Below are positions 46,206-57,860 of a DNA stretch of 64,000 nucleotides, piece after piece. The position numbers were made by a program, and so were the translations under genes. Source of the stretch: Penium margaritaceum (Eukaryota; Streptophyta; Zygnematophyceae; Desmidiales; Peniaceae); the NCBI GenBank assembly GCA_023375785.1, contig SZWC01001538.1, forward strand, positions 26,497 through 90,496. The letters run 5' to 3'. The notes under the pieces were generated by a model, which worked only from the letters and a program-made list of their open reading frames with translations, made no database searches and was not told the DNA's origin. The first letter of the stretch is position 1. Every line of letters begins with the position of its first letter.

Positions 46206-47308
46206 TTTTAGGCACACTTCAGCTGCAGCTCCGCAGGGAAGACCCATCCGCATAGAGGGCCTGGGCAAGCTAAGATCCGTGCACAGAATGCTTGCTCCCG
46301 CGGACGCGGTTGAGCGAAGGGTAGCGCGGAACCAAGGGGCAGGGCGTCTGCAGCGGATTCTCTACAGCTAAGAGCATGAAGTGGAGGATAAAAACGCGGG
46401 AGGCAATAATGAGAAATCCACGGTACAAAGAGAACAAGGACGAGCCGCGGTAAAACTCGTGATTGCTGTTAAGGCGCAGACAAGTAAGCGGAGGAACCGC
46501 GCAATCAGGGGAGAAGCACCCAATCAACATGAGTGACCGAGCATCAATCATGGAGAAACCTCTGGAGACGCACTGCGGAAGACGGAGATTCAAGGAAGAA
46601 TACGAAGACCGCGTGCACGAGCCGCGGATGAAGAAGATTGTTGGTAAAAGATATGCTGTGTTTGAGGACAAGACCCGCGGGGCGTAATGGCACCGCGAGG
46701 AGTCCAAGTAGAAGGGAAGGGAGATAGTGTGTGAGGGATGAGACCGACGGTGTGTAGTCACACCGTGCGTAGTCCCAAGTAGATAAGACATAGAGGACAC
46801 TAGCACAAAGCAGCTATGTCTTGCATGCCTTTCTGAGCAATACTCCGCCTCCATGTACTCTGCCAAATTCATCTAAGACATTCAATGGCTCCCGTTGCTC
46901 ATTATCCCACTACCTCCGTGCCTTTTGTAACTCTTGGACTCCCGTCCGCGGACTGCGGAATTGCGGGCCTGAAGAACCAAAAGTCCGAGTGAGGTGAACT
47001 GCCGGCGGTGCCTTCACTTGCACGCATCCGCGGGACGAGGGTTCCGCGGAGAGGAGCGGGAAGCCACGCGGTGGCGGCTCCCGTGTGGCAAGGAGTGGAC
47101 TGCGAAGTATCATTCATCGGTGAGGTTCGTGCACAGAGACTCAGGCCTTCCGTCCGCAGAACTACCGGTAGCTAGGGGTTGGAGTCCCATGATTCCGCTA
47201 CCTGTCCAAGTAGAGCTGGGATAGTAGTGAGAAGTGTATGATCTGCGAACTACGCGGAGTTCTGTTGGTGCAGAGATAGTTGGAGGTGCGGCAAAATTGG
47301 GGGTATGA
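46206..47308 (+). repeat. Left LTR of the fossil element
   Basis: The left terminal region. Its last 376 bp (46931-47306) recur at the right end of the element. The first 725 bp have no counterpart at the right end. I include them in the LTR because they begin at the satellite junction, but they could instead be a separate small insertion. A TATA-like ATAAAAAC word lies near 46388. The termini are not the canonical TG...CA. A satellite-like word (TGCGAACT, then GCGGAGT) lies at 47244-47260. Confidence 0.65.
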
Positions 47309-47314
47309 GTGTCA

Positions 47315-47331
47315 TGGTGCGGTGAGCGTGG
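47315..47331 (+). promoter_or_regulatory. Possible primer binding site
   Basis: Seven bases after the left LTR end is TGGTGCGGTGAGCGTGG. A primer binding site usually begins with TGG, the complement of the tRNA CCA end, within a few bases of the LTR. I cannot assign the tRNA without a tRNA set. The similarity of TGGTGCG to the satellite monomer may be chance. Confidence 0.3.
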
Positions 47332-47789
47332 ACAGTTCCTTGCTCTTTGCTTAGCGGAATTGCGTGTGACTTTCAGATCCGTCATTGATGTCGGCAGCAA
47401 GTTTTGTGCATCAAGATTGCAGGAGACGGCAGCAGTAGTCATCTGTGCGGTGCTTCTTGCCGCGCCGAGCCACCAGCTACGAGGACGCCCGGAACTCGCC
47501 GGTGCTGTCCCGCACCCCAATTAGCTCTTCGCCCGGGGCGGATCCATTGGTCCAACATCGACGGGTGAACGAGTGGCTGGAGCAGCTGCACTGGCATCGC
47601 ATCATGAACGCTCTGGGCGACCGTGTGGAAGTGGAGACAGCCTCTCACCATGGCAGCCGCAGACCCAGCCATTCCCAGCACGAGTCGGAGGGACAGGGGG
47701 CTGTGGCTGCGGCATTATCGTGATTTTACGACTCCCAACCATCATCAGAGAAACATTCCGATGGTGGAGGGCTCGAAGCCTATTGCGGA

Positions 47790-49300
47790 TTGGTCTACCA
47801 GCGTCGTGGCGGGCAGCAGCCGACGGTGGCTGGCATCATAGCGGCACACCACGCATCCTTGACAACACATCCGCAAATGTTATCAAAGAACCCCGAGGAA
47901 GCGGAAACCACCGACAATCCAGTGGTGGACGACCAACAGCCAGTGACGGATTTGCAGCAGAAGGGACCACTGGCTCCCGGGCTTGGGATGTCTCTGAACT
48001 CCACCCTGCCGCGGCAGGTGGCAGGGATGGTCCCGGGAGATATGACAACCGGACCACCTGCAACGGGATCACAGCAGCAGCAGGCGACCCCACCAGCGTT
48101 CCACCCGGGAGGCGAGCTACTAGGGACACTAGGGCCCCCACAAATACCGGGATCCGCGCTGTTGTCGGTGAACCAGCCACTAGTGAATCAGCCTTCCGCG
48201 CCTGCGGGAGCGATGACGGTGGAAACCGTCGCACCCTCTCAACCACCAATGTACTTGCTGCAGCAGTCTCCGGGAGTCGGCCAGGCAGGGGGGCTGCCGC
48301 AGCCCTACATGTCTGGCCCAGCATTGCAGCAGAAGCCTCCGCAGCTGAGCATGAGTGCACCATTGATGGGAGCACCCTCACAGGCCATACCAAGAGCATC
48401 GCTACAGCAGCAGATGCACCCATCCTGGACGGTAACCAGTGTGATGCAAGCAGGAGCACTGTTGGCACCGGGACCACTCACCCAACAACCTTGGCAGCCT
48501 GTGCCGCAAGCAGGGATGTCGGTTCAGCCCCCTGCGGGGATGACACAGCCAGGGACTCAGGGGGCGAGCGTTACCCACCAGGGAGCCCCAGTGCAAGCAC
48601 CACCAGCGGGAACTCAACCATCGACCCACCAGCAGCAGACGGTTGGGGGTATGGCACAGATGAACGCCATAATCCAGCCTTCCACACCGCCTCTGTGGGC
48701 GACACAGCACCAGCAGTCCGGGGGCATGGCATAGGGGGGGATGACACTACCGACGCTCGTGATCGACGCACCGCCGCAGCCGCCAGTGATTGCCCAGCAA
48801 CAAATTCCCCATCAGCAAATGATTGGAGTAGTGCCCGCAGGAGCACTGCCACCAATGCCACATCCGCCATCAACAGTGCAGAGCCATTCGCAAGTGTTGC
48901 CACAGCAGACACATGGAACACAACACGCTGCGGGGACGGTAACAGCCCTGACTGCCAGCATGTGACCAGCGGTTCAGCCCTATTCCGCGGCGGTAATTCC
49001 TGTCAACCAAACGTATTGGGTACCCCAGATGATGCCATCAGCGTCTGGGATTCAGGCTCCGCCCCCTGGGACGACATTCTTCTCCACACCTTACACCGCT
49101 ACTGCGTCAGTGCCTCCCTCTTGGTACATGCTTCCCCCACCTATGCAACCAGGCTTTCCTATGCCCGCGGGACAACCCCAGATACTAAACCCCCCAACGG
49201 GATACTCCGCGGCCCCTCCTGCAACCATTCCGCCCCCACGTGCTGTGACTGCACTGACCACTAACCGCAGCACCGTTCCGCATCTGCAATACATCCGTTC
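47790..49300 (+). pseudogene. Gag N-terminal Gln/Pro-rich region (fossil)
   Basis: The plus-strand reading is very rich in Gln, Pro, Met, Ala and Gly, with short stretches such as LQQSPGVGQ and HQQQT. It leads into the recognisable gag core. Low-complexity N-terminal extensions occur in some Ty3/gypsy gag proteins, but I see no domain here. It could also be untranslated leader that happens to read open. It belongs to the decayed element. Confidence 0.5.
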
Positions 49301-50390
49301 TGAACCCGTCAATATCCCGCAGTTGGACTCCTTCAAGGGTGCCCCGAAGGAGGACCCCTGGGTCTGGCTCAAACAAATCACCCTCTATGCTAGCATGGGC
49401 CAAATTCCGCCTGACCTATGCCTCGCCACTGCGGAACTTCATCTCCAAGGGGCTGAAACTGATTGGTACAACACGCGGGCGCCTTTCCCTTCTTTTGAGG
49501 ACTTTGGCAACGCCCTCATTGAGCGCTTCAAGCACCTGACAAAGGAGGAAGCGCTGCAAAAGATTGAAAAGGAGGTCATGCGCAAGGATGACGATATCCG
49601 CAGATTTCTGGACCAGTTCCTGACCTGGGCCTCGGTGGCCAAAAGCCTGCAAGGGGAAGGCCTGCCGCTATTGGTCCTGCTGCTAAATCTCATCCGCGCA
49701 CTTCCCGATGAAATCAGCAGCCTCATGATCGCGGACCACTATCATTCCCTCCAGGACGCGGTGCGGGACGCCACATCTATTTTCACCAGACAGCGGTCCA
49801 CCCGGCAATACCAAGGCGATGAGACTCATGCACCCTCCCCTTCCCACACCCTGCCCCCGCAACAGCAGAACCCGAGAGCTTGCTACACGTGCCAGAGCTT
49901 GGAACACATTGCTCGGGATTGCCCATGTAAACGACAAGCAGCTCCGCGCTCTGACCCAGTCTCCCAGGATCCCATGGTCCAGCAGTGGCAGCAGTATTAT
50001 AACCAGACGTGGCCGGGTCAGCAACAACAGCATCAGCGGCAACAGCAGCAGCAGCAACAGCAACCGCCTGCGCCCCCCACTGGACAAGATCAGGCGACTC
50101 AGGGGACAGGCCAGGGTATCTTGCCAAACCCGCCGCCAAACCCCGCGGCCGGTGCCCGCAACGTAAGACTGGGCTTGCCTATGGCGGAGGATGAAACCAC
50201 GGAGGTAACACCCACACCTGAGGAAACAGAGCTCATTACCCGAGCCCATCGACTCAAGCTCCGCGGATGGGACCTGCAGGAGGGTGCACAACTCCAGAGC
50301 AATCTGCGGCGACGGGCAGAAGCTACTGAGGCCCGACTACAGGAGGCCGTTACTGCCCGTTCTGTGCGACCTTCAGAAAAGCGATGAACT
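49300..50390 (+). pseudogene. gag: Gag core with CCHC knuckle (fossil)
   Basis: The structural protein region. At about 49310-49800 the translation has the shape of a retrotransposon gag capsid domain: a DSFKGAPKEDPWVWL start, a helix-rich middle with LQGAETDW and FEDFGNAL, and an ending in a RALPDEI segment. A zinc knuckle of the form C-x2-C-x4-H-x4-C lies at 49881-49922 (CYTCQSLEHIARDC). It is followed by a Gln-rich run at about 50010-50090 and a charged C-terminal part. In family members this protein packages the RNA genome in virus-like particles. It sits just upstream of the protease region, as expected. Confidence 0.85.
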
Positions 50391-50699
50391 ACGGATCCCG
50401 CACCTACAAAAGTTCCGGCCCCCGCCAGTACCTCGTCGCTGCCCCAACCTCCCCTTGCTCCCGCCCTTGCGGCAGAGTCCAGAGATCCGGTAGATAAACT
50501 CTTCACCACTCCCATTGCCTCCGTAAACGTCTTCGATTTTCTCCGACTTCGCCCCGAGCTGGCTCCGTAACTCAGAGAAGAATTCACCCGAGCCAACCAT
50601 CGCCTCCAGACCGTCGGCATCTCCCTCACCTGTACCAGTCGGACACATGACACTCAGAACACCCGACGGGTCGTAGCGGAGGCCCTACTGGGATTGACC

Positions 50700-51120
50700 A
50701 CGGAGGAGATGGATTGGGGTTGGGCACCACAGCCTCTGGAACCGCCTCGCCGCGATGACCGCCATTACGAAGTTGCCTGTTTCGTGATTTGGATCTGTGG
50801 CCACAAGTTCCTTGATATCATCAACATGGGGGCAACCCACACTACCGTGGCACTCCGCGTCTTGTGCCTGGTTGGATGGACAGACCGCATCCTTCCAACG
50901 CGCCGACTGTTCAGCAATTCCGCGAGAGGAATGGATTATGTGGACGGAGAAGTCCGGGGCCTGCCCATGCAGGTGGGTTCTCTTCACAAACCAATGGATG
51001 TCCAAGTCACATAGGCCCAGACTTATGATGTTCTCCTGGGCATGGACTATCTCCTTCTGCGGCGAGGCAACCTCCTGTTCTCACTGGGGGTCATGCAACT
51101 CACCTCCGCCACCGGTACGA
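50700..51120 (+). pseudogene. Aspartic protease-like domain 1 (fossil)
   Basis: A retropepsin-like stretch between gag and RT, recognised from the segment around GATHTTVALR and, about 70 residues later, a YDVLLGMDYL motif. The latter resembles the conserved ILGMDWL-type signature of Ty3/gypsy proteases. In this family the enzyme cleaves the gag-pol polyprotein. The position just before RT is canonical. The region belongs to the decayed element and resembles a second stretch at 53290-53660. Confidence 0.75.
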
Positions 51121-51599
51121 AGGAATACGCCCTCATCACTGTGGGAGATCGAGTAACGGTGCCGGTGACCGGTAACTCATCCTTTTCCCTCTCTGATGTG
51201 GCACAGGAAGATACACGCCTGCTTTCCCACCGCAGCCAAGCCCCCACAGAGGTCGCCCTTGACGTGGAACATATCCCTGTTGGGGAATGGCGTGAACTCT
51301 CCGCGGACCACGCGGAACCAGGGGTGCGTGCCAGCCTCTTGGGGCTGTGGCATCAAAGCGAGCAGGCATTCGGCCAAGGCCTTCCCCTGGATGACAACGA
51401 TGATTTCTACCCCATCCGCGACCAACGGCCATCTCCGCCCCCACGATGGGATCATATTCTGTACCCTCGCCTCTCACCCCACCAGAAGCAGGATCCCCGG
51501 GAACTACTGGACTCTTATGCCGACATCTTTGCTGGCGCGGCAACAGACTTAGGAGCCGTCAATGCCTTCCATGTCATTAACACCGGCGCGGCCGCCGCG

Positions 51600-52250
51600 G
51601 TCAAACAGAAAGTCCGCCGGATCCTCCCTGACCAAGAGCAGATCATCAACGAAGGCCTCGCGGAGTTGAAGGCGCAGAGCGTAATAGTCCCCATTGTCAG
51701 CCCCTCGCGAGCCAATCTGGTTATTGTCGGCAAACCGGACGGGTCCAAACGCTTCTGTGTGGACTTCCGCGACCTCAACCGCATCACGGAAGAAGACGCA
51801 TACCCCATGCCACTGATTGTCGACATCCAAGAGCGCCAGCAAGGGTGCGGATGGTTCGCGAAACTCAATGTCAAGGCAGCCTTCCACGCCGTCCCCATGC
51901 ACCCGGATTCCATCGTCAAGACGGCTTTCGTCACTCATGAGGGACTCTACGCCTTTACCCGTATGCCCTTTGGTCTCCACAATGCTAGCGCCACATTCCA
52001 GCGCGTCATGGACTCCACTCTCCGCGGCATTCCCAATGTGAGCTGCTACATTGACGACATCATGGTCGCGGCTCACAGTTTTGCGGATCTCTTCTCTTCC
52101 CTCTCCGCTGTCTTCTCGGCTCTCCGTGCTGCCAACCTCAAGCTCAAGGCCGCCAAGTGTTCTATCGGTGCCGCGGAGATGGATGACGTCCCATTTGAGT
52201 GGACGCCAGAGTGTGCCGCTGCCTGGGCGGAAATCAAGCATCGACTGGTC
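51600..52250 (+). pseudogene. pol: Reverse transcriptase domain (fossil)
   Basis: The RNA-dependent DNA polymerase region. Motifs visible in order are FCVDFRDLNRITEEDAYPMP at about 51751, FAKLNVKAAFHAVPM at about 51855, KTAFVTHEGLYAFTRMPFGL at about 51918, NASATFQRVMD, and the catalytic YIDD box at about 52048. These are the standard Ty3/gypsy RT blocks, so this is the best anchor for family assignment. A phylogeny of this segment would place the clade. Confidence 0.93.
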
Positions 52251-52670
52251 ACCGCGCCCATGCTTGAGTTTCCTGACTTCAACCTTCCCTTCTCCATCAC
52301 CACTGACTGGTCCCGGGACGGCCTTGGCGCCATACTGTCGCATTCGATCCAGGAACCAGTCCAGCGGATGATTGCGTACGCAAGTCGTGCTCTCACGGAT
52401 GGTGAGCGGAACTACCCACCAGTGAAGGGCGAATGCTTGGCTGTGTTATGAGCACTCCAACACTTCCGCGACTACATCAAGAACGGCAAACCTTTTACTG
52501 TCCTGATCGATCACCAAGCGCTGCAATGGCTCCTCACAACACAGAACCACGAAGGCATCTTGGCCAAATGGGCCCTCCTCCTGCAGGGCTATAACTTGAA
52601 GATCAAACACCAGCCCGCTCTCGCCAATCGACATGCGGATGCCCTCAGCCTCCTCCCTCGCGAGGACTGG
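52250..52670 (+). pseudogene. RNase H domain (fossil)
   Basis: Follows RT directly. Recognisable pieces are FSITTDWSRDGLGAILSH at about 52290-52340, a YASRALTDGERNYPPVKGE segment at about 52380, DHQALQWLL at about 52510 and the terminal ANRHADALS at about 52622. This is the Ty3/gypsy-type RNase H that degrades the RNA strand of the hybrid during reverse transcription. The region belongs to the decayed element. Confidence 0.88.
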
Positions 52671-53290
52671 CCTGACTCCGCGGACTTGCGGGACAGCCCC
52701 CCTACCCCCCTACAGCTGCCCCTCTCCCAGCAAAAACTGAACCTCAGTGGGAGGGCGTCGCTCGAGAATTCACGGATGAGGAATCTACGACTGTGTACCA
52801 ACTCTTGTCCGAGCTGGAACCAGCCGAGTTCCTTGGCACCGCGGAGACTCTTCCACATCTCCATCCCACTGGGTTCCAGCTTGCCCGCCGTTTCAATCCC
52901 ACCATCCGCGGTTGGACGCTCGAGGAAATCGCGCCACATCTCCCCCCCCGCTCTGAACTACCACAATCACGACGGACTCCCTCTGCCGCGAAGGTTGTCA
53001 TCGCCCCGCCGACGCTGTCTCCCGCGCCCTCTGCCTCCCCTCTCCTTGATGCACGTCACCCCCTTTCCCTGGTCGAATTCCTCCTCCACTCGCCTGAATC
53101 TGCGAGTCGTCTCCAGGATCTCTTCTCCTCAGTAAACCCCTCTCTCCTCGCTGGCATCCATCTCTTCTGCACCTTCACTCGCAATACAGGTGTCCGCATG
53201 GTGGCTCATGCCATCGTTACAGCACACTCCCGCGTCCGGGAGGATGCCTGCAGCGCACCAGGTACGTGGGCTCCTGCACCGCTCGTACCT
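52670..53290 (+). pseudogene. Linker after RNase H (fossil)
   Basis: A Pro/Ser/Leu-rich stretch with no domain I recognise. It includes a short segment LLSELEPAEFLGTAETLPHL and a Pro/Ala-rich part near 53000-53060. In ordinary Ty3/gypsy elements the integrase zinc domain would be expected soon after RNase H. Here unrelated sequence follows instead. Confidence 0.5.
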
Positions 53291-53670
53291 GGTCCGACGG
53301 TGCCTGCTGAATTCCACGTGGCATGGTGCCACGTCTGGGTCTGTGGTCGCAAATTCGTGGCCATCGTGGATAACGGCGCCACCCATACCACTATTGCGTT
53401 GCGGATGGCCCATACCTTACGACTTGACCACCTCATCATACCCACTCGGCTCCGCTTCTCCATATCCACCGGAGCCATCGATGCACCCATCGGCCAGATC
53501 GTGGCCCTCCCCATCCAGGTCGCCAACGTGCATGCACCGCACACCGTGCAGGTGTGCGATGTCTGCACATACGACATGCTCCTCGCAGCCGACTGGCTCG
53601 CGCCGCGCCAAGCAGATGCATTGCTCGGTGCTGGCATCCTTAGTCTCATTTCCGTCTCCGGCATTCGATC
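53290..53670 (+). pseudogene. Aspartic protease-like domain 2 (fossil)
   Basis: A second retropepsin-like stretch, downstream of RNase H. It has VWVCGRKFVAIVDNGATHTT at about 53334, a LIIPTRLRFS segment at about 53430, PIQVANVHAPHTVQV and YDMLLAADWLA at about 53570. It resembles domain 1 (GHKF..I..GATHTT and YDVLLGMDYL) but is well diverged, so it is not a recent local duplicate. A protease at this position is not the normal Ty3/gypsy order. It could be an old internal duplication or part of another element inserted into pol. Confidence 0.7.
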
Positions 53671-53899
53671 GTTTACTCCACTTTTCACTTCAGCTCGCCC
53701 GTCCTCTGATCCCTCTTTCATGGTTCTCACACCACCCACCTCTGGCACTCAGTTCACTTACCGCGTCACAAGAAGCTCGGGGACAAACCGCGGGACTGCC
53801 TCTGCCATGGCTCGTCCATCCAGCGCGGAGTCCACGCGTGCAAAAAGGGGGGGTGGTGGCATCACAAGGTGACCTATCCCATGGCAGACCACAAACCGA

Positions 53900-54450
53900 G
53901 CCATAGCCAGAACGAGACACTCCGCACTACCCATGACGGCAGTCTCACCTGGGGCATCTCGAGCCTCCCGGGACCCTTTCGCGCCCCCGACAGCAACAAC
54001 AGCAGCAACTTCACCTGGAGCACCTCCAACCTTGGGCCATCCCGCGTCACCAGGAGCCTCTCTGGTCCCTCGGGGCCCTTCCGCGCTACCTGGAACATCT
54101 CCGACTCCCCGAATCCCTTCCACGTCGCCTGGGACAAATGTGGCTCCACGGGGCCCCTCCGCACCCCCAACAACAGCAGCACAAACGGTCCCACCTGGAG
54201 CAACTCCGGTACCGGGCTCCTCTGCATCACCCCCAGTAGCAGCAGCAGCAGCATCACCAGGAGCACCTCCGACACTGGCCACCCCTGCATCGCCGGCACT
54301 GACTGCATCCGCAGACACACCACCGCCGCCCGGCCCCTTTGCGCCAACAGCGCACTCTTCCTCCCCACCAGCCTCGCGAGATGATCCGACACACGGCACA
54401 CCACATCCCGCACTCAGTGCAGGAACGATAATGGAAGGCGCGCGGACGTA
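53900..54450 (+). pseudogene. Pro/Ser/Thr/Ala-rich region (fossil)
   Basis: Low-complexity sequence with repeated proline-rich phrases (SPGAPPTL, SPGTNVAPRGPSAPP and similar), built from an imperfect DNA repeat containing CACCTGGAGCA-like words. No enzyme domain is visible. Regions like this are common as disordered linkers or as gag N-termini of elements. Confidence 0.45.
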
Positions 54451-56600
54451 CCTGGAAGAGAGCTCCGGAGATAGTGGAGATCAACCCAAAGCAAACCAGC
54501 TACTGGATGTGGTTAGCAGTGTCATTACGCACCTGCAGGACGAGCTCCCGGAGGCAATTCGCGCAGAAATGGGGGACTCCTTCTATAACAAGGCATGGCA
54601 GGTAGCCCTGAAAGCCGCGGCCAAGACTGCATTGGCACTAAATCAGCGCGGACGACAAGACCAACTGCTGGAAACAGCAGGTGCGGAACGTCTCATCTCG
54701 GCGCTCCGCAACATCCTCTACCTCCGTCCAAGCCGTGGAATGGCAGGCGTGGGAGTTTTCGCGTGGTGAACATTGCCCGTGAATGGTGGCTCCTTGTCCG
54801 TAACGATCAGAACGCGGATCCTACCCGACGCTCCGTGCATCTGCTTCAGGAACGTGCCCGGGCACTTACCCTTTACCATGCCCACCAGATGCCTACGGGA
54901 ACGATGGAGGCACCAGACCGGAAAACCGCAGCAAAAGTCTGGAGGTGGGGATACCTGATCGGGCTGGTCACTACCAGATGGGGAGTGCAGTACACAGCTG
55001 CGGAACTTGCAAGTATCACCGATGCGGAGATGCAATACGAGAACTGGTATGCCGCCATTAGTGAGTGCTGACAGCTCACCTTGGATGGAGCTCCGCGGTA
55101 GAGGATAATAGCCGTGGTGGCACAAGGACTGTGGAAGACACTGACAGGAGTGGGCACCCAGCTAACAAAAGAAGCAGCACATCACTGGGCTCGAGAAGCA
55201 GCCGAAGTGTGTCGGGAAGAAAAGAACCGCGTTCTCATGGAAATAGAAGAGGCTCAGGAATACCTCCGCGATTCCCCTGAGCTCACGCGGACAAGGGGTA
55301 AGCTGCAGGCTGTCTGGCGATAGAGGTTGGAAGAAGAGAAGCAGGAAGTAGAGGCAGTTGCAACACAGCTGGTCGCATAGCTGGAGACAGAGATAGAGGA
55401 GGCAGGAGTGGCAGTGGAGGCCGCGGCAGCAAAGGCAAAGGACACAGGGCGAGTCGTAGCGGAGGCAGCTAGGCCAACAGCTGAACAAGCGACAGAAGAA
55501 CAGACAGCGGAGCAACAGGGAACGATCCAAACGGCAGGTGGAAGTCAGGGACAGGATGTGCGTGCGCGAGCGAGACCGGCTGGAACCAGGCGGACAACAT
55601 GGAAGGACGCCTCCCGGCTTGCCTTATCGAAGGCTCTGCGGGATAAACAGGTCAGGCTTCGGAAAGTGGCCAAGAGAGTCGCGGCGTCAGCAACTGCCAG
55701 CAGACCGGCTGCCCCACGCCAAGCAGCCTCGATCAGCGCAGCGGCTACCCCCCGGAAGATATCAACCGCAGAAACAAAAGCTCCCTCCGCAGACACCACA
55801 CCGACATCCCGCCAACCAGGACAAGAGAAGCAGACCCTCGAGGATAGCACCGCTGGTGCACCCGCTGCCAAGCGCAGCAAGCAGCACCGCCCCGTCCAAG
55901 ACACACCGCAGAACATCGACCCGGCGCAACTCATGCAAGCCCAGCAGGACGCGACCCAAGCCATGGAGCTGCTCATGGCGGTGTTCCGCAATGTTCCAAT
56001 GCCTGCTGGCTCGGTTCCAGCTCACTTGCCAACCCTACTGGGGGGCGCCGGAGCGGCAGCACACCACGAGGAAGGGACAGGGGAAAGCCTCGCGGCTCCT
56101 GTGACCGGGAAGAAGACCGCGGGAGTGGTGACCTCCGAGCTGAGTGAATCACCAGAGCCCGACGAAGAACAGCCTATTGCAAGGGGACCGGGCCTGCTGC
56201 GACTCCTAGAGGCAGCGGCAGGGCAGAAACCAGGGGCGGAGACAGGCGAAGTCCGCGGAGCACCAGGTCGGCGGCACACGGCACCACCAGAGGTGGGGCT
56301 GCACAGCCAATGGGATGAAGGGGAACTGCGCGCGGTGGGGATCCTGCGGCTCTTCCCGGCACCAGAAAGCTGGTATAGAGAGCCACCTGCTTATGATGAG
56401 GAACATCAACGGCGCCTGCAAGCAATGAAGGCAGAGCAGGATGCGAGGCGGGCCCAGGGGCTGCCAGCACTACAAAAGGAGAAGAAGAAGAAGACAGGGG
56501 AGGCTGCCGCGGAAAAGACAGGAAAGAAGGGACCCGTTGAAACACAGGATTGGTGGATCTGGCAGACCGCACACATCTTGCTCCGTGCCACAACCAAAGA
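54450..56600 (+). pseudogene. Helical and Ala/Gln/Glu-rich region before integrase (fossil)
   Basis: About 2 kb with no domain I recognise. The part near 54480-54760 reads as amphipathic helix (QLLDVVSSVITHLQDEL, KAAAKTALALNQRG). Near 54770-55070 is a segment with AREWWLLVRND and WRWGYLIGLVTTRWGVQY. Near 55120-55560 and 55850-56000 it is Ala/Glu/Gln-rich and could form coiled coil. This could be the capsid-like part of a second gag or an accessory region. It makes the distance from RNase H to integrase unusually long, about 4 kb. Confidence 0.45.
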
Positions 56601-56679
56601 GCAGCAGAAAGCGGAGGCGGACAAAGCGTACAAGACCTTGGGAGCTCAGATGGGGGTAGAGTACGACCGGCAGAGGAAG

Positions 56680-57860
56680 GACGACCTCGCCCGTCTCTGT
56701 GAGCAGTATGCATGGGAGGGCGGTCGCCTCTGGCGGACCACGCCACACATCCTGTGGGTGCCTCCGCCCACCATGCAGAGAGCGATGGTCGAGGCCTACC
56801 ACCGTCACCACCATTCCGGAGCGCAGGCACTCAAGGAGCGGTTATTCCCCATCCTGCATGTGCCAAACCTCTTGGCGATCATAAAGGAAGTGGTGCAACA
56901 CTGCGCGGCATGTGAACGGCACCAAAAAGTCACACCACGGGAAATGCCCATATACTTGCCCTCTCCTATCGGCGAGCCCTTGGATCGCATCATCATTGAC
57001 TTCCATGGGCCGCGTCCTTGACGTGCCCAAGGGGAGCGGTACTGGATTGCAACAGTGGACCACTTCACGAAGTATGTGTGGGTCAGGGCCGTCCCCGATA
57101 AGTCCTCAGAGCAGGCAGCCCGTTTCATCCATGAAGAGATATTTTACCGCTTCAGCGGATGCCGCGTGGTGCACAGCGAAAACAGTACATAGTTCGCAGG
57201 GACGTTCCGCGAGGAACTCGCGGAGTGGGGTGTGCAGCACGTGCATTCTGGGCGGTACCGCCCCCAGTCTCAGGGACAAGTTGACCGGTTGGATGAAGTC
57301 CTGGAGCGGGCAGTGGCCACCGCGGAGGGTAAAGACTGGGGGGAGACCCTCAAGAAGACTGCCCACTTCCTCAACATCACCCCCTCCCGCGCCACATCGT
57401 TCTCGCCCCACGTCCTCCTCTTTGGACAACCTCCGCGCGCGGCACTGGGAATGCCGCAACCACCACTGCGGCTGCCACTAGACCCGGAGCAACAGCAGAG
57501 CGGCCGGTCGGAGGAAGAATGGGAGATGGTGAGAGACAAGGAGGTGCAGGAGTGGTACCGGGCACGTTGCCAGAAAACAGCTGCAGTGAGAGCAGAGGCA
57601 CGACTCCGCGCCTCTGTCTCGGCCTGGCGCGGATGCGACGCTGCCAACCGACGCCTCAACCATGGGCCAATCAGGGAAGGAAACCTGGTCTACCTCCGCC
57701 CATTTCCAAGCGCGGGACGTGGGACAGAGGAGGCACGCGAGGACACGGGACACGTCTGGCTGGAAGGGCCGGATGGATTCAGTGAGCGGAGCTACCCAGC
57801 CACCGAGTTCGTCTTGCTGCCTCCGGCCTGGCAGACACACATACTAGAAACGGGTGGGGA
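56680..57860 (+). pseudogene. Integrase region (fossil)
   Basis: Zinc-binding part: YHRHHHSGAQALKERLF at about 56796 and HCAACERH at about 56899, which fits the HHCC integrase N-terminal finger. The catalytic core follows, from RIIIDFHGP at about 56983, through the ATVDHFTKYVWVRAV strand at about 57045, to HSGRYRPQSQGQVDRLDE at about 57243; this is the retroviral and Ty3-type DDE fold. After the core, SPHVLLFGQPPR and a GNLVYLRP segment near 57680 resemble the usual C-terminal integrase end. In the family this enzyme joins the cDNA to the chromosome. It belongs to the decayed element. Confidence 0.88.

Noticed and set aside
46270-46872. Minus-strand 200-codon frame in the left LTR region
   Set aside because: It lies in terminal-repeat sequence, has no recognisable domain, and is within the length expected by chance in low-stop DNA.
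47573-49264. Second open frame overlapping the gag leader, Thr/Ser/Ala-rich
   Set aside because: It overlaps the Gln/Pro-rich reading in another frame of GC-rich repetitive DNA and shows no domain, so it is most likely a shadow.
49683-50653. Several minus-strand frames opposite gag
   Set aside because: They are mirror frames of a real gag region in GC-rich sequence, with Leu/Arg/Ser-biased translations and no domain.
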